Source: Weeksellaceae bacterium (GTDB lineage: Bacteria > Bacteroidota > Bacteroidia > Flavobacteriales > Weeksellaceae). Taken from it: a stretch of DNA of 8,396 nucleotides. The position numbers and the translations under genes were made by a program. The stretch is taken from assembly GCA_028694715.1 (NCBI GenBank), contig JAQVKJ010000038.1, positions 1 to 8,396 on the forward strand, in the 5' to 3' direction. Shown here in pieces: positions 1 to 5,650 of this stretch (within the stretch, counting starts at the first letter, position 1; each line of letters opens with the position of its first letter). The notes beneath the pieces are model-generated. The model saw only the letters and a list, made by a program, of their open reading frames with translations. It did no database searches and was not told the DNA's origin.

Positions 1-10
1 CAATTTTCAT

Positions 11-41
11 CAAAATTACTGATTTGAATGAACCCTTACAA
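11..41 (-). promoter_or_regulatory. Bacteroidota-type promoter pointing out of the left edge
   Basis: Read on the minus strand there is a TTG at 39-41, a 20-bp spacer, and TAATTTTG at 11-18, an exact match to the TAnnTTTG -7 element of Bacteroidota. Transcription would start near position 5 and leave the window leftward, so a divergently transcribed gene probably lies just outside. The ATG at 10-8 on the minus strand would lie upstream of that start site and is unlikely to be its initiation codon. Motif match only. Confidence 0.4.
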
Positions 42-116
42 GTTTTTTATTTGCCGTTGGTAAGCATTGTTTTGAGTTGTTTTTATTAACTTCGCTTCAA
101 TGCAAAATGAATAGGG

Positions 117-569
117 ATGAATGATTTGGTCTGGCATTTTAAAAGCTTTGACACTCTCACTCCGACTGAGTTGTACGAGATTCTGCGATTGAGGAATGAA
201 GTTTTTGTGGTAGAACAAAATTGCATTTACAATGAATGCGACGGCAAAGACATCAAATGCCACCATCTTTGGTGTTCTTTGGGTGGTGAAATCATTGGTT
301 ATTGTAGGATTGTTTCTCCGGGTGTTTCTTATGTGGAGCCTTCTTTCGGGAGATTGGTTAGCAAACCCGGATACAGAGAACTGAAGCTAGGTCACCAGAT
401 GCTGGGGTTAATAATTCAGATTATAAAAAATCATTACCATACTGGTCGGATTAGAATCAGTGCACAAGTTTATTTGAAACAATTTTATGCCCAATACGGT
501 TTTGTTCAGGTATCAGAAGAATACCTTGAAGACACATTGCCCCACATGGAGATGCTGAGAGAGGATTGA
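117..569 (+). CDS. ElaA-like GNAT family N-acetyltransferase
   Basis: A 150-residue protein of the GNAT fold, closest to the ElaA group of acetyl-CoA-dependent acyltransferases; the substrate is unknown. What shows this: the N-terminal block L19-YEILRLRNEVFVVEQN around residues 19-35 ending in a D-G-K-D motif at 42-45, which is the ElaA signature; the central FGRLV strand followed by an acetyl-CoA loop of form R-x-x-x-L-G; and the C-terminal ISAQ...FY...GF...YLED..PHMEM pattern. The usual first glycine of the RGxxxG loop is a glutamate here, a mild deviation. The ATG at 117 is preferred because the ATG at 100 meets a stop within four codons and the one at 107 is out of frame. No clear TAnnTTTG promoter was found in front. 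It is monocistronic and converges on the PAP2 gene with an 8-bp gap. Likely cytoplasmic; no signal peptide or membrane segment. Confidence 0.88.
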   Translation: MNDLVWHFKSFDTLTPTELYEILRLRNEVFVVEQNCIYNECDGKDIKCHHLWCSLGGEIIGYCRIVSPGVSYVEPSFGRLVSKPGYRELKLGHQMLGLIIQIIKNHYHTGRIRISAQVYLKQFYAQYGFVQVSEEYLEDTLPHMEMLRED

Positions 570-589
570 TTGAGGAATCAGAATTTTTT
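567..589 (+). terminator. weak hairpin plus T-run at the acetyltransferase/PAP2 junction
   Basis: A 5-bp stem (567-571 with 576-580, loop 572-575) is followed by six T at 584-589 on the plus strand. It spans the stop codons of both convergent genes (TGA at 567-569, and TGA on the minus strand at 580-578). The stem is short and AT-rich, so termination activity is uncertain. Confidence 0.3.
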
Positions 590-1237
590 GATGATTTTTC
601 GGTCGAGTACGGGGTTGGGTGACTGCCAAATAAAATAATAACCCAGAATAACGAACAACATACCAATCAGGCTTCCACCAATGGTGTCGAGTACGAAATG
701 TTTGGACAAATAGACCCTGCCGATGGCCACCAGCCCCATAAGTGAGCAGAGTAAAATCTGTAAAATTCTGTTTTTGGTCTGCATACACAGATAAAAACAA
801 AGAATAACTCCCAGAATCGTATGTCCAGAGGGAAAAGTGTAGGGGATTTGAGATTCGACGCCATCAACGAGATTGAGCGGAATTTTTTTCAGTTCAAAAT
901 AATAGGTCGGTCGATGTCCGTGAATGAAAAAGGTCCGTTTGATGAGCATACCGGCCAGACTTCCGCTAAGGGTAGCCCAGATAAGAAAAATAAAATTCCG
1001 CCAATTGCTCTTCAGAATGATGTAAATCAGAGTACCAATCAGTACATATGTGGTTGCTATGTCAGTGTAGTATTTGAAAAAAAAGCTGAAAAACGAATTG
1101 TGAAAATTTCTGTTGAAGTACAGGTGAAGAGCATCTTTTCCGTAATAGGAGATAGCCATCAGCCCGATGAAATTAATCACAAAAAAGCTGGCAAAAAAAG
1201 GCCACAGCCATTTGATTAAGTCTTTTGATTGATTCAT
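578..1237 (-). CDS. PAP2 superfamily membrane phosphatase
   Basis: A 219-residue integral membrane protein of the phosphatidic acid phosphatase type 2 family, which removes phosphate from lipid phosphates such as phosphatidate or undecaprenyl pyrophosphate; which substrate applies here cannot be told. All three motifs are visible: motif 1 as K100-x8-R109-P110 (spacing longer than the textbook K-x6-RP), motif 2 P136-S-G-H139, and motif 3 R174-x5-H180-x3-D184, with glycine instead of serine before the arginine. Hydrophobic segments fit about six membrane spans. The start is placed at the ATG at 1237; the frame is open to a TTG at 1255, but that overlaps a promoter-like TTAATTTG at 1253-1260. 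The gene follows RNase G by 70 bp on the same strand and may be cotranscribed with it or driven by that element. It ends 8 bp from the convergent acetyltransferase. Confidence 0.88.
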   Translation of the reverse strand: MNQSKDLIKWLWPFFASFFVINFIGLMAISYYGKDALHLYFNRNFHNSFFSFFFKYYTDIATTYVLIGTLIYIILKSNWRNFIFLIWATLSGSLAGMLIKRTFFIHGHRPTYYFELKKIPLNLVDGVESQIPYTFPSGHTILGVILCFYLCMQTKNRILQILLCSLMGLVAIGRVYLSKHFVLDTIGGSLIGMLFVILGYYFIWQSPNPVLDRKIIKKF

Positions 1238-1307
1238 ATTTCTTTTCCGTTGCAAATTAAGCGAAAAAAGAATCGATAATCCTATCGGATTTGAATTTTA
1301 TTTTGTC

Positions 1308-2876
1308 CTAATTTGATTCGTTGTACAGGGTGTTGTTTTTATTTAAAAAATTAAACTGCAGGTATTTATATGAGTCTCTCGGTACGATTTTGATCCATCG
1401 TTTGTATTTAATGTACCATTTTTGTCGGATGCTTGGAATTCCTTTTGTCAGAAAAGCAGCCACAAAAGGATGGACATGAAGCGAAATTTCTTTGATGTCC
1501 TTTCCTTTGGTGTCGATGATGTTTTTGAGAATCATTTCAATTTTTCCAATCAGTACGATGGGAGCTTCCACCTTTTCGCCCGGCGGATTGGGATTTTCTT
1601 CGCTGGTGAGGATATTGAGTTCGGGTTTCACCCTTTGTCTTGTAATTTGAATCAGACCGAATTTGCTCGGAGGGAGTATTTTGTGTTTGGCTTTGTCCTT
1701 TGTCATTTCGGCTTTTAGGTGGTTGAACAGTTCCACCTTGTGGGCATTGTTTGTCATGTCAATAAAATCGACAACGATGATACCACCCATGTCTCTGAGC
1801 CTGAGTTGTCGTGCAATTTCTGTTGCCGCGACCTTGTTCACCGTCAGTGCGGTTTCTTCTTGGTTGCTTGAATTTCTCGAAATGTTTCCTGAATTCACAT
1901 CGATGACATGAAGTGCTTCCGTATGTTCAATCACCAGATAAGCACCTTTTGATTGAGGAATGGTCACATTCTTCCCAAACGAGAATTTGATTTGTCTTTC
2001 AATACCCGTTCTTTCAAAGAGTGGCACTTCTGATTCTTTGACGAGTTTGATGATTTTACTTCTGTCGGGTGCAATGATGTTGAGATATTCTTTCATGTCA
2101 CTTGCGAGTTGCTCATCGTCCACAATGATTTTCACGAATTCTTCGTTGAAATTATCTCTTAGAATACCCGAGGCCAAATCGATTTCCCTCAACAGTTTCA
2201 TCGGCACTTTTTTCTTTTGAATGTTTTTGAAGGCGGTCTGCCATTTGTTTATCAAATAATTCAAATCCGCATGCAGCTCTGCTACTTTTTTGTTTTCTGC
2301 TGCAGTTCTAATAATTACACCAAACCCTTCTGGCTTAATGCTTTCCACCAATGCTGTGAGCCGGTCTCTTTCGGATTTTGAGCCTACTTTTTGTGAAATG
2401 GAAACTTTGTCTGCATAAGGGCAGAGGATTAGATAACGGCCTGCGATTGAAATTTCTGAGGTGATTCTCGGTCCTTTGGTATGGATGGGTTCTTTGGTGA
2501 TTTGAATCAATATCTGGTCTCCGGGTTCCAATACCTGATTGATGGTTCCATTTTTACTGATTTGGGGTTCTTTTTTGAATGATTTCAGATAATGTGACCT
2601 ATATTTTCCATTGCTGACCAACTTTGTATAGGCCAAAGAAGATTTCACATTGGGTCCTAAGTCGTGGTAATGCAAGAAAGCATCCTTTGAATAACCAATG
2701 TCCACAAAAGCTGCATTCAAGCTGGGTGCAAGTTTTTTGACCTTCCCCAAATACATATCACCCACTGCAAAATTCAAATCCAGGTTTTCCTGATGGAGTT
2801 CCATCAGTCTCCCATCTTCGAGCATTGCTACCTGAACTGACTCATCACCTGCGGATACTATTAATTCTTTATTCAT
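1308..2876 (-). CDS. rng: Ribonuclease G (RNase E/G family)
   Basis: A 522-residue endoribonuclease of the RNase E/G family, cutting single-stranded AU-rich RNA in rRNA maturation and mRNA decay. It starts with the family-typical M-N-K-E-L-I-V and contains an S1 RNA-binding domain (about 38-130, with a lineage-type insertion near 80-115), a 5'-sensor/RNase H-like region (about 135-280) and the DNase I-like catalytic region with metal ligands D326 (in VIDVNSG) and D370 (in VVDFID). The zinc-link motif CPxCxG that normally follows is absent: the equivalent segment, residues 426-433, reads E-E-N-P-N-P-P-G. The C-terminal small domain follows to residue 522, and there is no long degradosome scaffold as in RNase E. 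The ATG at 2876 matches family N-termini. Upstream there is only an imperfect promoter (TAATTTG, 2882-2888). HU and the 30-residue gene lie upstream, beyond a terminator. Confidence 0.95.
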   Translation of the reverse strand: MNKELIVSAGDESVQVAMLEDGRLMELHQENLDLNFAVGDMYLGKVKKLAPSLNAAFVDIGYSKDAFLHYHDLGPNVKSSLAYTKLVSNGKYRSHYLKSFKKEPQISKNGTINQVLEPGDQILIQITKEPIHTKGPRITSEISIAGRYLILCPYADKVSISQKVGSKSERDRLTALVESIKPEGFGVIIRTAAENKKVAELHADLNYLINKWQTAFKNIQKKKVPMKLLREIDLASGILRDNFNEEFVKIIVDDEQLASDMKEYLNIIAPDRSKIIKLVKESEVPLFERTGIERQIKFSFGKNVTIPQSKGAYLVIEHTEALHVIDVNSGNISRNSSNQEETALTVNKVAATEIARQLRLRDMGGIIVVDFIDMTNNAHKVELFNHLKAEMTKDKAKHKILPPSKFGLIQITRQRVKPELNILTSEENPNPPGEKVEAPIVLIGKIEMILKNIIDTKGKDIKEISLHVHPFVAAFLTKGIPSIRQKWYIKYKRWIKIVPRDSYKYLQFNFLNKNNTLYNESN

Positions 2877-3012
2877 TTCTGCAAATTACTATATAAAAAG
2901 AGCAAGGTAAACCCTTTCGAGGTTTGTTTCAGAAAGATGATTTACAAAAGTTCTTCAGAAAAACTGCCACTCTGCAAAACAGGGTAACATAAAGTGAACA
3001 CAAACAACAAAA

Positions 3013-3044
3013 GCACTTTCCAACCAATACAAGTTGGAAAGTGC
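3013..3044 (-). terminator. Rho-independent terminator of the HU / small basic protein unit
   Basis: A perfect 12-bp inverted repeat (3013-3024 with 3033-3044, 8-nt loop). On the minus strand it is followed by CTTTTGTTGTTTG. It lies 23 bp past the stop of the 30-residue gene and 136 bp before the RNase G start, so it separates the two transcription units. Confidence 0.8.
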
Positions 3045-3067
3045 GTTAAAAGTTAATCAGAAAGATT

Positions 3068-3160
3068 TTATTTCTTCTTTTTGTGTCTGTTCAATCTGCT
3101 TCTCTTTTTTCGCTTATGAGTAGCTACTTTATGTCTTTTTCTTTTTTTACCGCTTGGCAT
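3068..3160 (-). CDS. 30-residue, extremely basic protein downstream of HU
   Basis: A 30-codon frame starting ATG at 3160 and ending TAA at 3068, beginning M-P-S-G-K-K-R-K-R-H-K. Of 30 residues, 17 are Lys or Arg and 3 are His; there are no acidic residues. It lies 7 bp downstream of the HU stop and directly before a strong terminator, so HU and this gene form one transcript. I recall near-identical short proteins at the same place in other Bacteroidota genomes, usually left hypothetical or unannotated. The composition is that of a small ribosomal or nucleic-acid-binding protein, resembling bacterial L34, L36 or THX in style but matching none. A role on the ribosome or nucleoid is inference only. 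It is easily missed because it is below usual length cut-offs. Confidence 0.8.
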   Translation of the reverse strand: MPSGKKRKRHKVATHKRKKRSRLNRHKKKK

Positions 3161-3167
3161 ATAACTA

Positions 3168-3458
3168 TTATTTTACTTTAACTTTGGCTTTTACGCTTTC
3201 AACAAAGGACTTGGCCGGTTTAAAAGCGGGTACATTATGTGCAGGAATGATGATAGAGGTTCCTTTAGAGATGTTTCTCCCGGTTTTTGAAGCTCTTTTC
3301 TTAACAATGAAAGAACCAAATCCTCTCAAATAAACATTTTCTCCTGATTCCAAAGAATTCTTAACTTCATCCATGAAATGTTCAACCACTTTCTGAGTTT
3401 CGTTTTTCTCAAGTCCCAACTTGTTTGAAATGTTGGCAACGATTTCTGCTTTCGTCAT
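3168..3458 (-). CDS. HU/IHF family DNA-binding protein
   Basis: A 96-residue nucleoid protein of the HU/IHF family (usual length about 90), which acts as a dimer to bend and compact DNA. The helical N-terminal half (1-44) is followed by the signature L44-R-G-F-G-S-F50, the beta-arm region 51-75 with K-K-R-A-S-K-T-G-R-N (53-62) and the closing I-P-A-H-N-V-P-A-F-K-P (71-81). The intercalating proline that normally follows R-N in the arm tip is isoleucine 63. The lysine-rich tail (VKAKVKVK) extends slightly past HU. The ATG at 3458 is the only sensible start. A promoter with an exact TATATTTG lies at 3500-3507. It heads a two-gene unit with the 30-residue protein, divergent from mutY. Confidence 0.93.
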   Translation of the reverse strand: MTKAEIVANISNKLGLEKNETQKVVEHFMDEVKNSLESGENVYLRGFGSFIVKKRASKTGRNISKGTSIIIPAHNVPAFKPAKSFVESVKAKVKVK

Positions 3459-3499
3459 AATTATTTATTTTTTTGTTACTAATTTTCTTAAGAAGTTTG

Positions 3500-3526
3500 C
3501 AAATATAGTATTTGTAATAAAACAAA
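3500..3526 (-). promoter_or_regulatory. Promoter of the HU unit
   Basis: On the minus strand there is TATATTTG at 3500-3507, an exact TAnnTTTG. A TTTG at 3523-3526 lies 15 bp upstream, shorter than the usual spacing of about 20, so the -33 element is less certain. The predicted start near 3495 leaves a leader of about 37 nt. The -7 element is half of the dyad CAAATA-tag-TATTTG at 3500-3514; the other half gives TA-N3-TTTG on the plus strand and may serve mutY. Confidence 0.5.
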
Positions 3527-3547
3527 AAAAGAATTCTCATCATATTT

Positions 3548-4576
3548 ATGAGTTTTAACTCTCTGATATTGATTTGGTTTGATGCCGGAAACAGAAATCT
3601 TCCGTGGAGAGGTCAGACCGACCCTTACAAAACATGGATTTCCGAAATTATTTTGCAGCAAACTCGTGTGGCACAAGGCCGCGATTATTACATCCGCTTC
3701 TGTAATGCATTCCCAACGGTCAAAGCATTGGCCGAAGCGGACGAGCAGCAGGTACTCAAACTATGGCAGGGACTCGGATACTATTCGCGGGCCAGAAATC
3801 TACATCACAGCGCTCGTTTTATCATGAACGAAATGAAAGGGGTATTTCCAAATAATTTCAAGGATTTGCTACAATTGAAAGGGGTTGGTCCCTATACTGC
3901 AGCCGCCATAGCTTCTATCGCTTTCAACGAAGTTGTACCAGCCATAGACGGAAATGCCTTCAGGGTTTTGGCGCGTTACTTTGACATTGAACATGACATT
4001 TCTGCTTCCAACACTTTTCGTTACTTCTTTGAACTGGGACATCAAATCATAGATTCCAAACGACCCGGAGATTTCAACCAAGCAGTGATGGAACTCGGTG
4101 CAACGGTCTGTTTACCGGTGAATCCCAAATGTGAAATATGTCCGCTGAACGAATCCTGTGCGGCACTTTCACTAAACAAAATCCACTGTTTGCCGGTCAA
4201 AACAAAAAAAACCAAAGTCAAAACCCGGAGATTGAATTTTTTTGTAATTACAGACGGTTTGAATTATCTGATGGTCAAAAGAACCGCTGATGATATCTGG
4301 AAAAACCTATATAGTTTTCCTCTGACAGAAGACAAAATCAAATCGATTGAAACGACTGTTTTTGGTGAGTCAGGCATAGAGTTTTCCGAAGTTCATCATG
4401 TAACCCATCTTCTGACCCATCGAAAATTAGAAATTAAATTTCTGAGAGGAGTTTGTACTAGCTCCCAATTAAAACAAATTTCTGAAAAACTCAAAGCAGT
4501 GATATACAGCAGAGAAGATTTATTTGTACTCCCGGTTCCAAAGCCCATTGAAAAATATTTGAAGGACAAAATATAA
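3548..4576 (+). CDS. mutY: A/G-specific adenine DNA glycosylase MutY
   Basis: A 342-residue DNA glycosylase that removes adenine mispaired with 8-oxoguanine, preventing G:C to T:A mutation. Catalytic Glu33 is in S-E-I-I-L-Q-Q-T; the helix-hairpin-helix is L110-K-G-V-G-P-Y-T-A; catalytic Asp134 is in A-I-D-G-N; and N177-Q-A-V-M-E-L-G precedes the [4Fe-4S] ligands C188-x6-C195-x2-C198-x5-C204. Residues from about 220 form the NUDIX-like 8-oxoG recognition domain, with a T-H-L-L-T-H segment in place of the FSH loop. Length and all key residues are normal. The ATG at 3548 fits family N-termini (start of the W-F-D/P-W-R-G region). It is the first gene of the plus-strand cluster and divergent from HU; ssb follows 50 bp downstream with its own promoter-like sequence. 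Confidence 0.96.
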   Translation: MSFNSLILIWFDAGNRNLPWRGQTDPYKTWISEIILQQTRVAQGRDYYIRFCNAFPTVKALAEADEQQVLKLWQGLGYYSRARNLHHSARFIMNEMKGVFPNNFKDLLQLKGVGPYTAAAIASIAFNEVVPAIDGNAFRVLARYFDIEHDISASNTFRYFFELGHQIIDSKRPGDFNQAVMELGATVCLPVNPKCEICPLNESCAALSLNKIHCLPVKTKKTKVKTRRLNFFVITDGLNYLMVKRTADDIWKNLYSFPLTEDKIKSIETTVFGESGIEFSEVHHVTHLLTHRKLEIKFLRGVCTSSQLKQISEKLKAVIYSREDLFVLPVPKPIEKYLKDKI

Positions 4577-4583
4577 ATTCTTC

Positions 4584-4612
4584 TTTGTGGTTATATATTT
4601 TGTGTATTTTTG
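4584..4612 (+). promoter_or_regulatory. Promoter of ssb
   Basis: TTTG at 4584-4587, a 17-bp spacer and TATTTTTG at 4605-4612, an exact TAnnTTTG. It sits in the 50-bp gap after mutY; predicted initiation near 4618 leaves a leader of only about 9 nt before the ssb ATG. Motif-based. Confidence 0.5.
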
Positions 4613-4626
4613 ATAAAAGTTGAATT

Positions 4627-5025
4627 ATGAGCGGAACAATTAATAAAGTTATTTTGATAGGAAATGTAGGCGGAGAAATCAAAATCCATCGTTTTGACAA
4701 CAACAATCTGATTGGTCGTCTCTCCATTGCCACCAGCGAGAGTTATGTTGCAAAAGACACCGGTCAAAGGGTAGAACAAACCGAATGGCACAATTTGGTA
4801 GTGAGGAATAAACTGGCCGAAATTTTTGAAAAACATGTAAAAAAGGGGGACAAACTGTATATAGAAGGAAAACTCAAAACCCGAAAATGGACCGATCAAA
4901 ACGGACAAGACCGCTACTCCACAGAAATCATCGTAACCGAGTTCAGCTTTCTAACTCCCAAAGGTGGTTCTGGACTTTCAACACAGGAAGACTCCAACAA
5001 TCCCAATGATTCCTTTGAGGATTAA
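4627..5025 (+). CDS. ssb: Single-stranded DNA-binding protein
   Basis: A 132-residue SSB, binding single-stranded DNA during replication, recombination and repair. The OB-fold fills residues 1 to about 108, with the family patterns N-K-V-I-L-I-G-N-V-G, E-x-x-x-W-H-N-L-V-V, K-G-D-K-L-Y-I-E-G-K-L-K-T-R-K-W and T-E-I-I-V. The tail is short (about 22 residues) and acidic. It ends N-D-S-F-E-D instead of the usual D-D-L/I-P-F tip that binds partner proteins; no shift into another frame restores that tip. The ATG at 4627 is the natural start. It lies between mutY and gldD, with gldD starting 16 bp after the stop, so the two are likely cotranscribed. This is the chromosomal housekeeping SSB by context, although only this copy can be seen. 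Confidence 0.94.
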   Translation: MSGTINKVILIGNVGGEIKIHRFDNNNLIGRLSIATSESYVAKDTGQRVEQTEWHNLVVRNKLAEIFEKHVKKGDKLYIEGKLKTRKWTDQNGQDRYSTEIIVTEFSFLTPKGGSGLSTQEDSNNPNDSFED

Positions 5026-5041
5026 ACCAACGATTGTACAA

Positions 5042-5602
5042 ATGATGAGGTTTTTTTTTCTAATTCTGATTTCTTTGGGTTTGACAGGCTGTGGCGATGA
5101 TTATTCAATCAAACCCATTGGACAACTCAGGCTGGAATATCCAGAATCTAAATACAAAAACTCCGATTTTCCCTGTCCGTACAGTTTTGAATATTCTAGT
5201 TTTAGCATCAGAAAAGAAACAGAAAACCCATGCTGGTATGTGCTGAATTATCCCGAAATGAAAGCCAACATTTACCTCACTTATTATTCCATCAATAGCA
5301 GAGATGACTTGGCTGACAAAATCAAAGACAGTGAAAAAATTGTTCACAATCAAACAGTTAAAGCCAGCTACATTTCTCCAAGAGAATTTATTTTTGATAA
5401 ACACAAGGTGTACGGAACCTTGTTTGAACTGGGCGGTGAATCGGCGGTCAATATTCAATTTCACGCTACTGACAGCCTCAATAATTTGCTGACAGGTTCG
5501 GTTTATTTTTCGGCACCCCCACAGTACGACTCACTGCAACCCGCCATTCAGTATCTGAAAAAAGATGTGGTGCATCTGATTGAGACCCTGAGATGGAAAT
5601 AA
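5042..5602 (+). CDS. gldD: Gliding motility lipoprotein GldD
   Basis: A 186-residue lipoprotein of the GldD family, needed for gliding motility and function of the type 9 secretion/gliding apparatus in Bacteroidota; its exact biochemical role is unknown. An N-terminal signal (residues 1-16, very Phe/Leu-rich) ends in the lipobox L14-T-G-C17, so the mature protein starts at a lipidated cysteine followed by G-D-D. Family hallmarks are C-P-Y-S-F-E-Y, C-W-Y-V-L-N-Y-P, V-Y-G-T-L-F, Q-F-H-A-T-D-S and the C-terminal E-T-L-R-W-K. The frame is open upstream to 4964, but that overlaps ssb and lacks signal character; the adjacent ATGs at 5042 and 5045 directly precede the signal peptide. The gene follows ssb by 16 bp. 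gldE, a usual neighbour at this place, is absent. Confidence 0.93.
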   Translation: MMRFFFLILISLGLTGCGDDYSIKPIGQLRLEYPESKYKNSDFPCPYSFEYSSFSIRKETENPCWYVLNYPEMKANIYLTYYSINSRDDLADKIKDSEKIVHNQTVKASYISPREFIFDKHKVYGTLFELGGESAVNIQFHATDSLNNLLTGSVYFSAPPQYDSLQPAIQYLKKDVVHLIETLRWK

Positions 5603-5633
5603 TTTTCCAATCCGTTCAAAAACCTTAGTTTTG
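5603..5633 (+). promoter_or_regulatory. Promoter of the site-2 protease gene
   Basis: TAGTTTTG at 5626-5633 is an exact TAnnTTTG; a TTTT at 5603-5606 stands at the -33 position with near-20 spacing but is a weak match to TTTG. Initiation near 5639 gives a leader of about 12 nt before the ATG at 5651. This suggests rseP can be transcribed independently of gldD. Confidence 0.45.
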
Positions 5634-5650
5634 CAACTTATTTATAGACA

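Noticed and set aside
821..1219. 132-codon plus-strand frame opposite the PAP2 gene
   Set aside because: It is antisense to a gene with three intact PAP2 motifs and shows no recognisable domain.
1262..1287. Hairpin (1274-1278 with 1283-1287) followed by a T-run on the minus strand between RNase G and PAP2
   Set aside because: Only a 5-bp AT-rich stem with a 4-nt loop; the T-run overlaps the region expected to hold the PAP2 promoter. Too weak to call a terminator.
1960..2220. Plus-strand frames opposite RNase G (1422-1718, 1663-1911, 1960-2220)
   Set aside because: Low-complexity Ser/Leu/Phe translations typical of shadows; RNase G is unmistakable on the other strand.
4964..5041. N-terminal extension of GldD starting inside ssb
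   Set aside because: It would hide the signal peptide and lipobox behind 26 residues; the ATG at 5042 directly precedes the signal.
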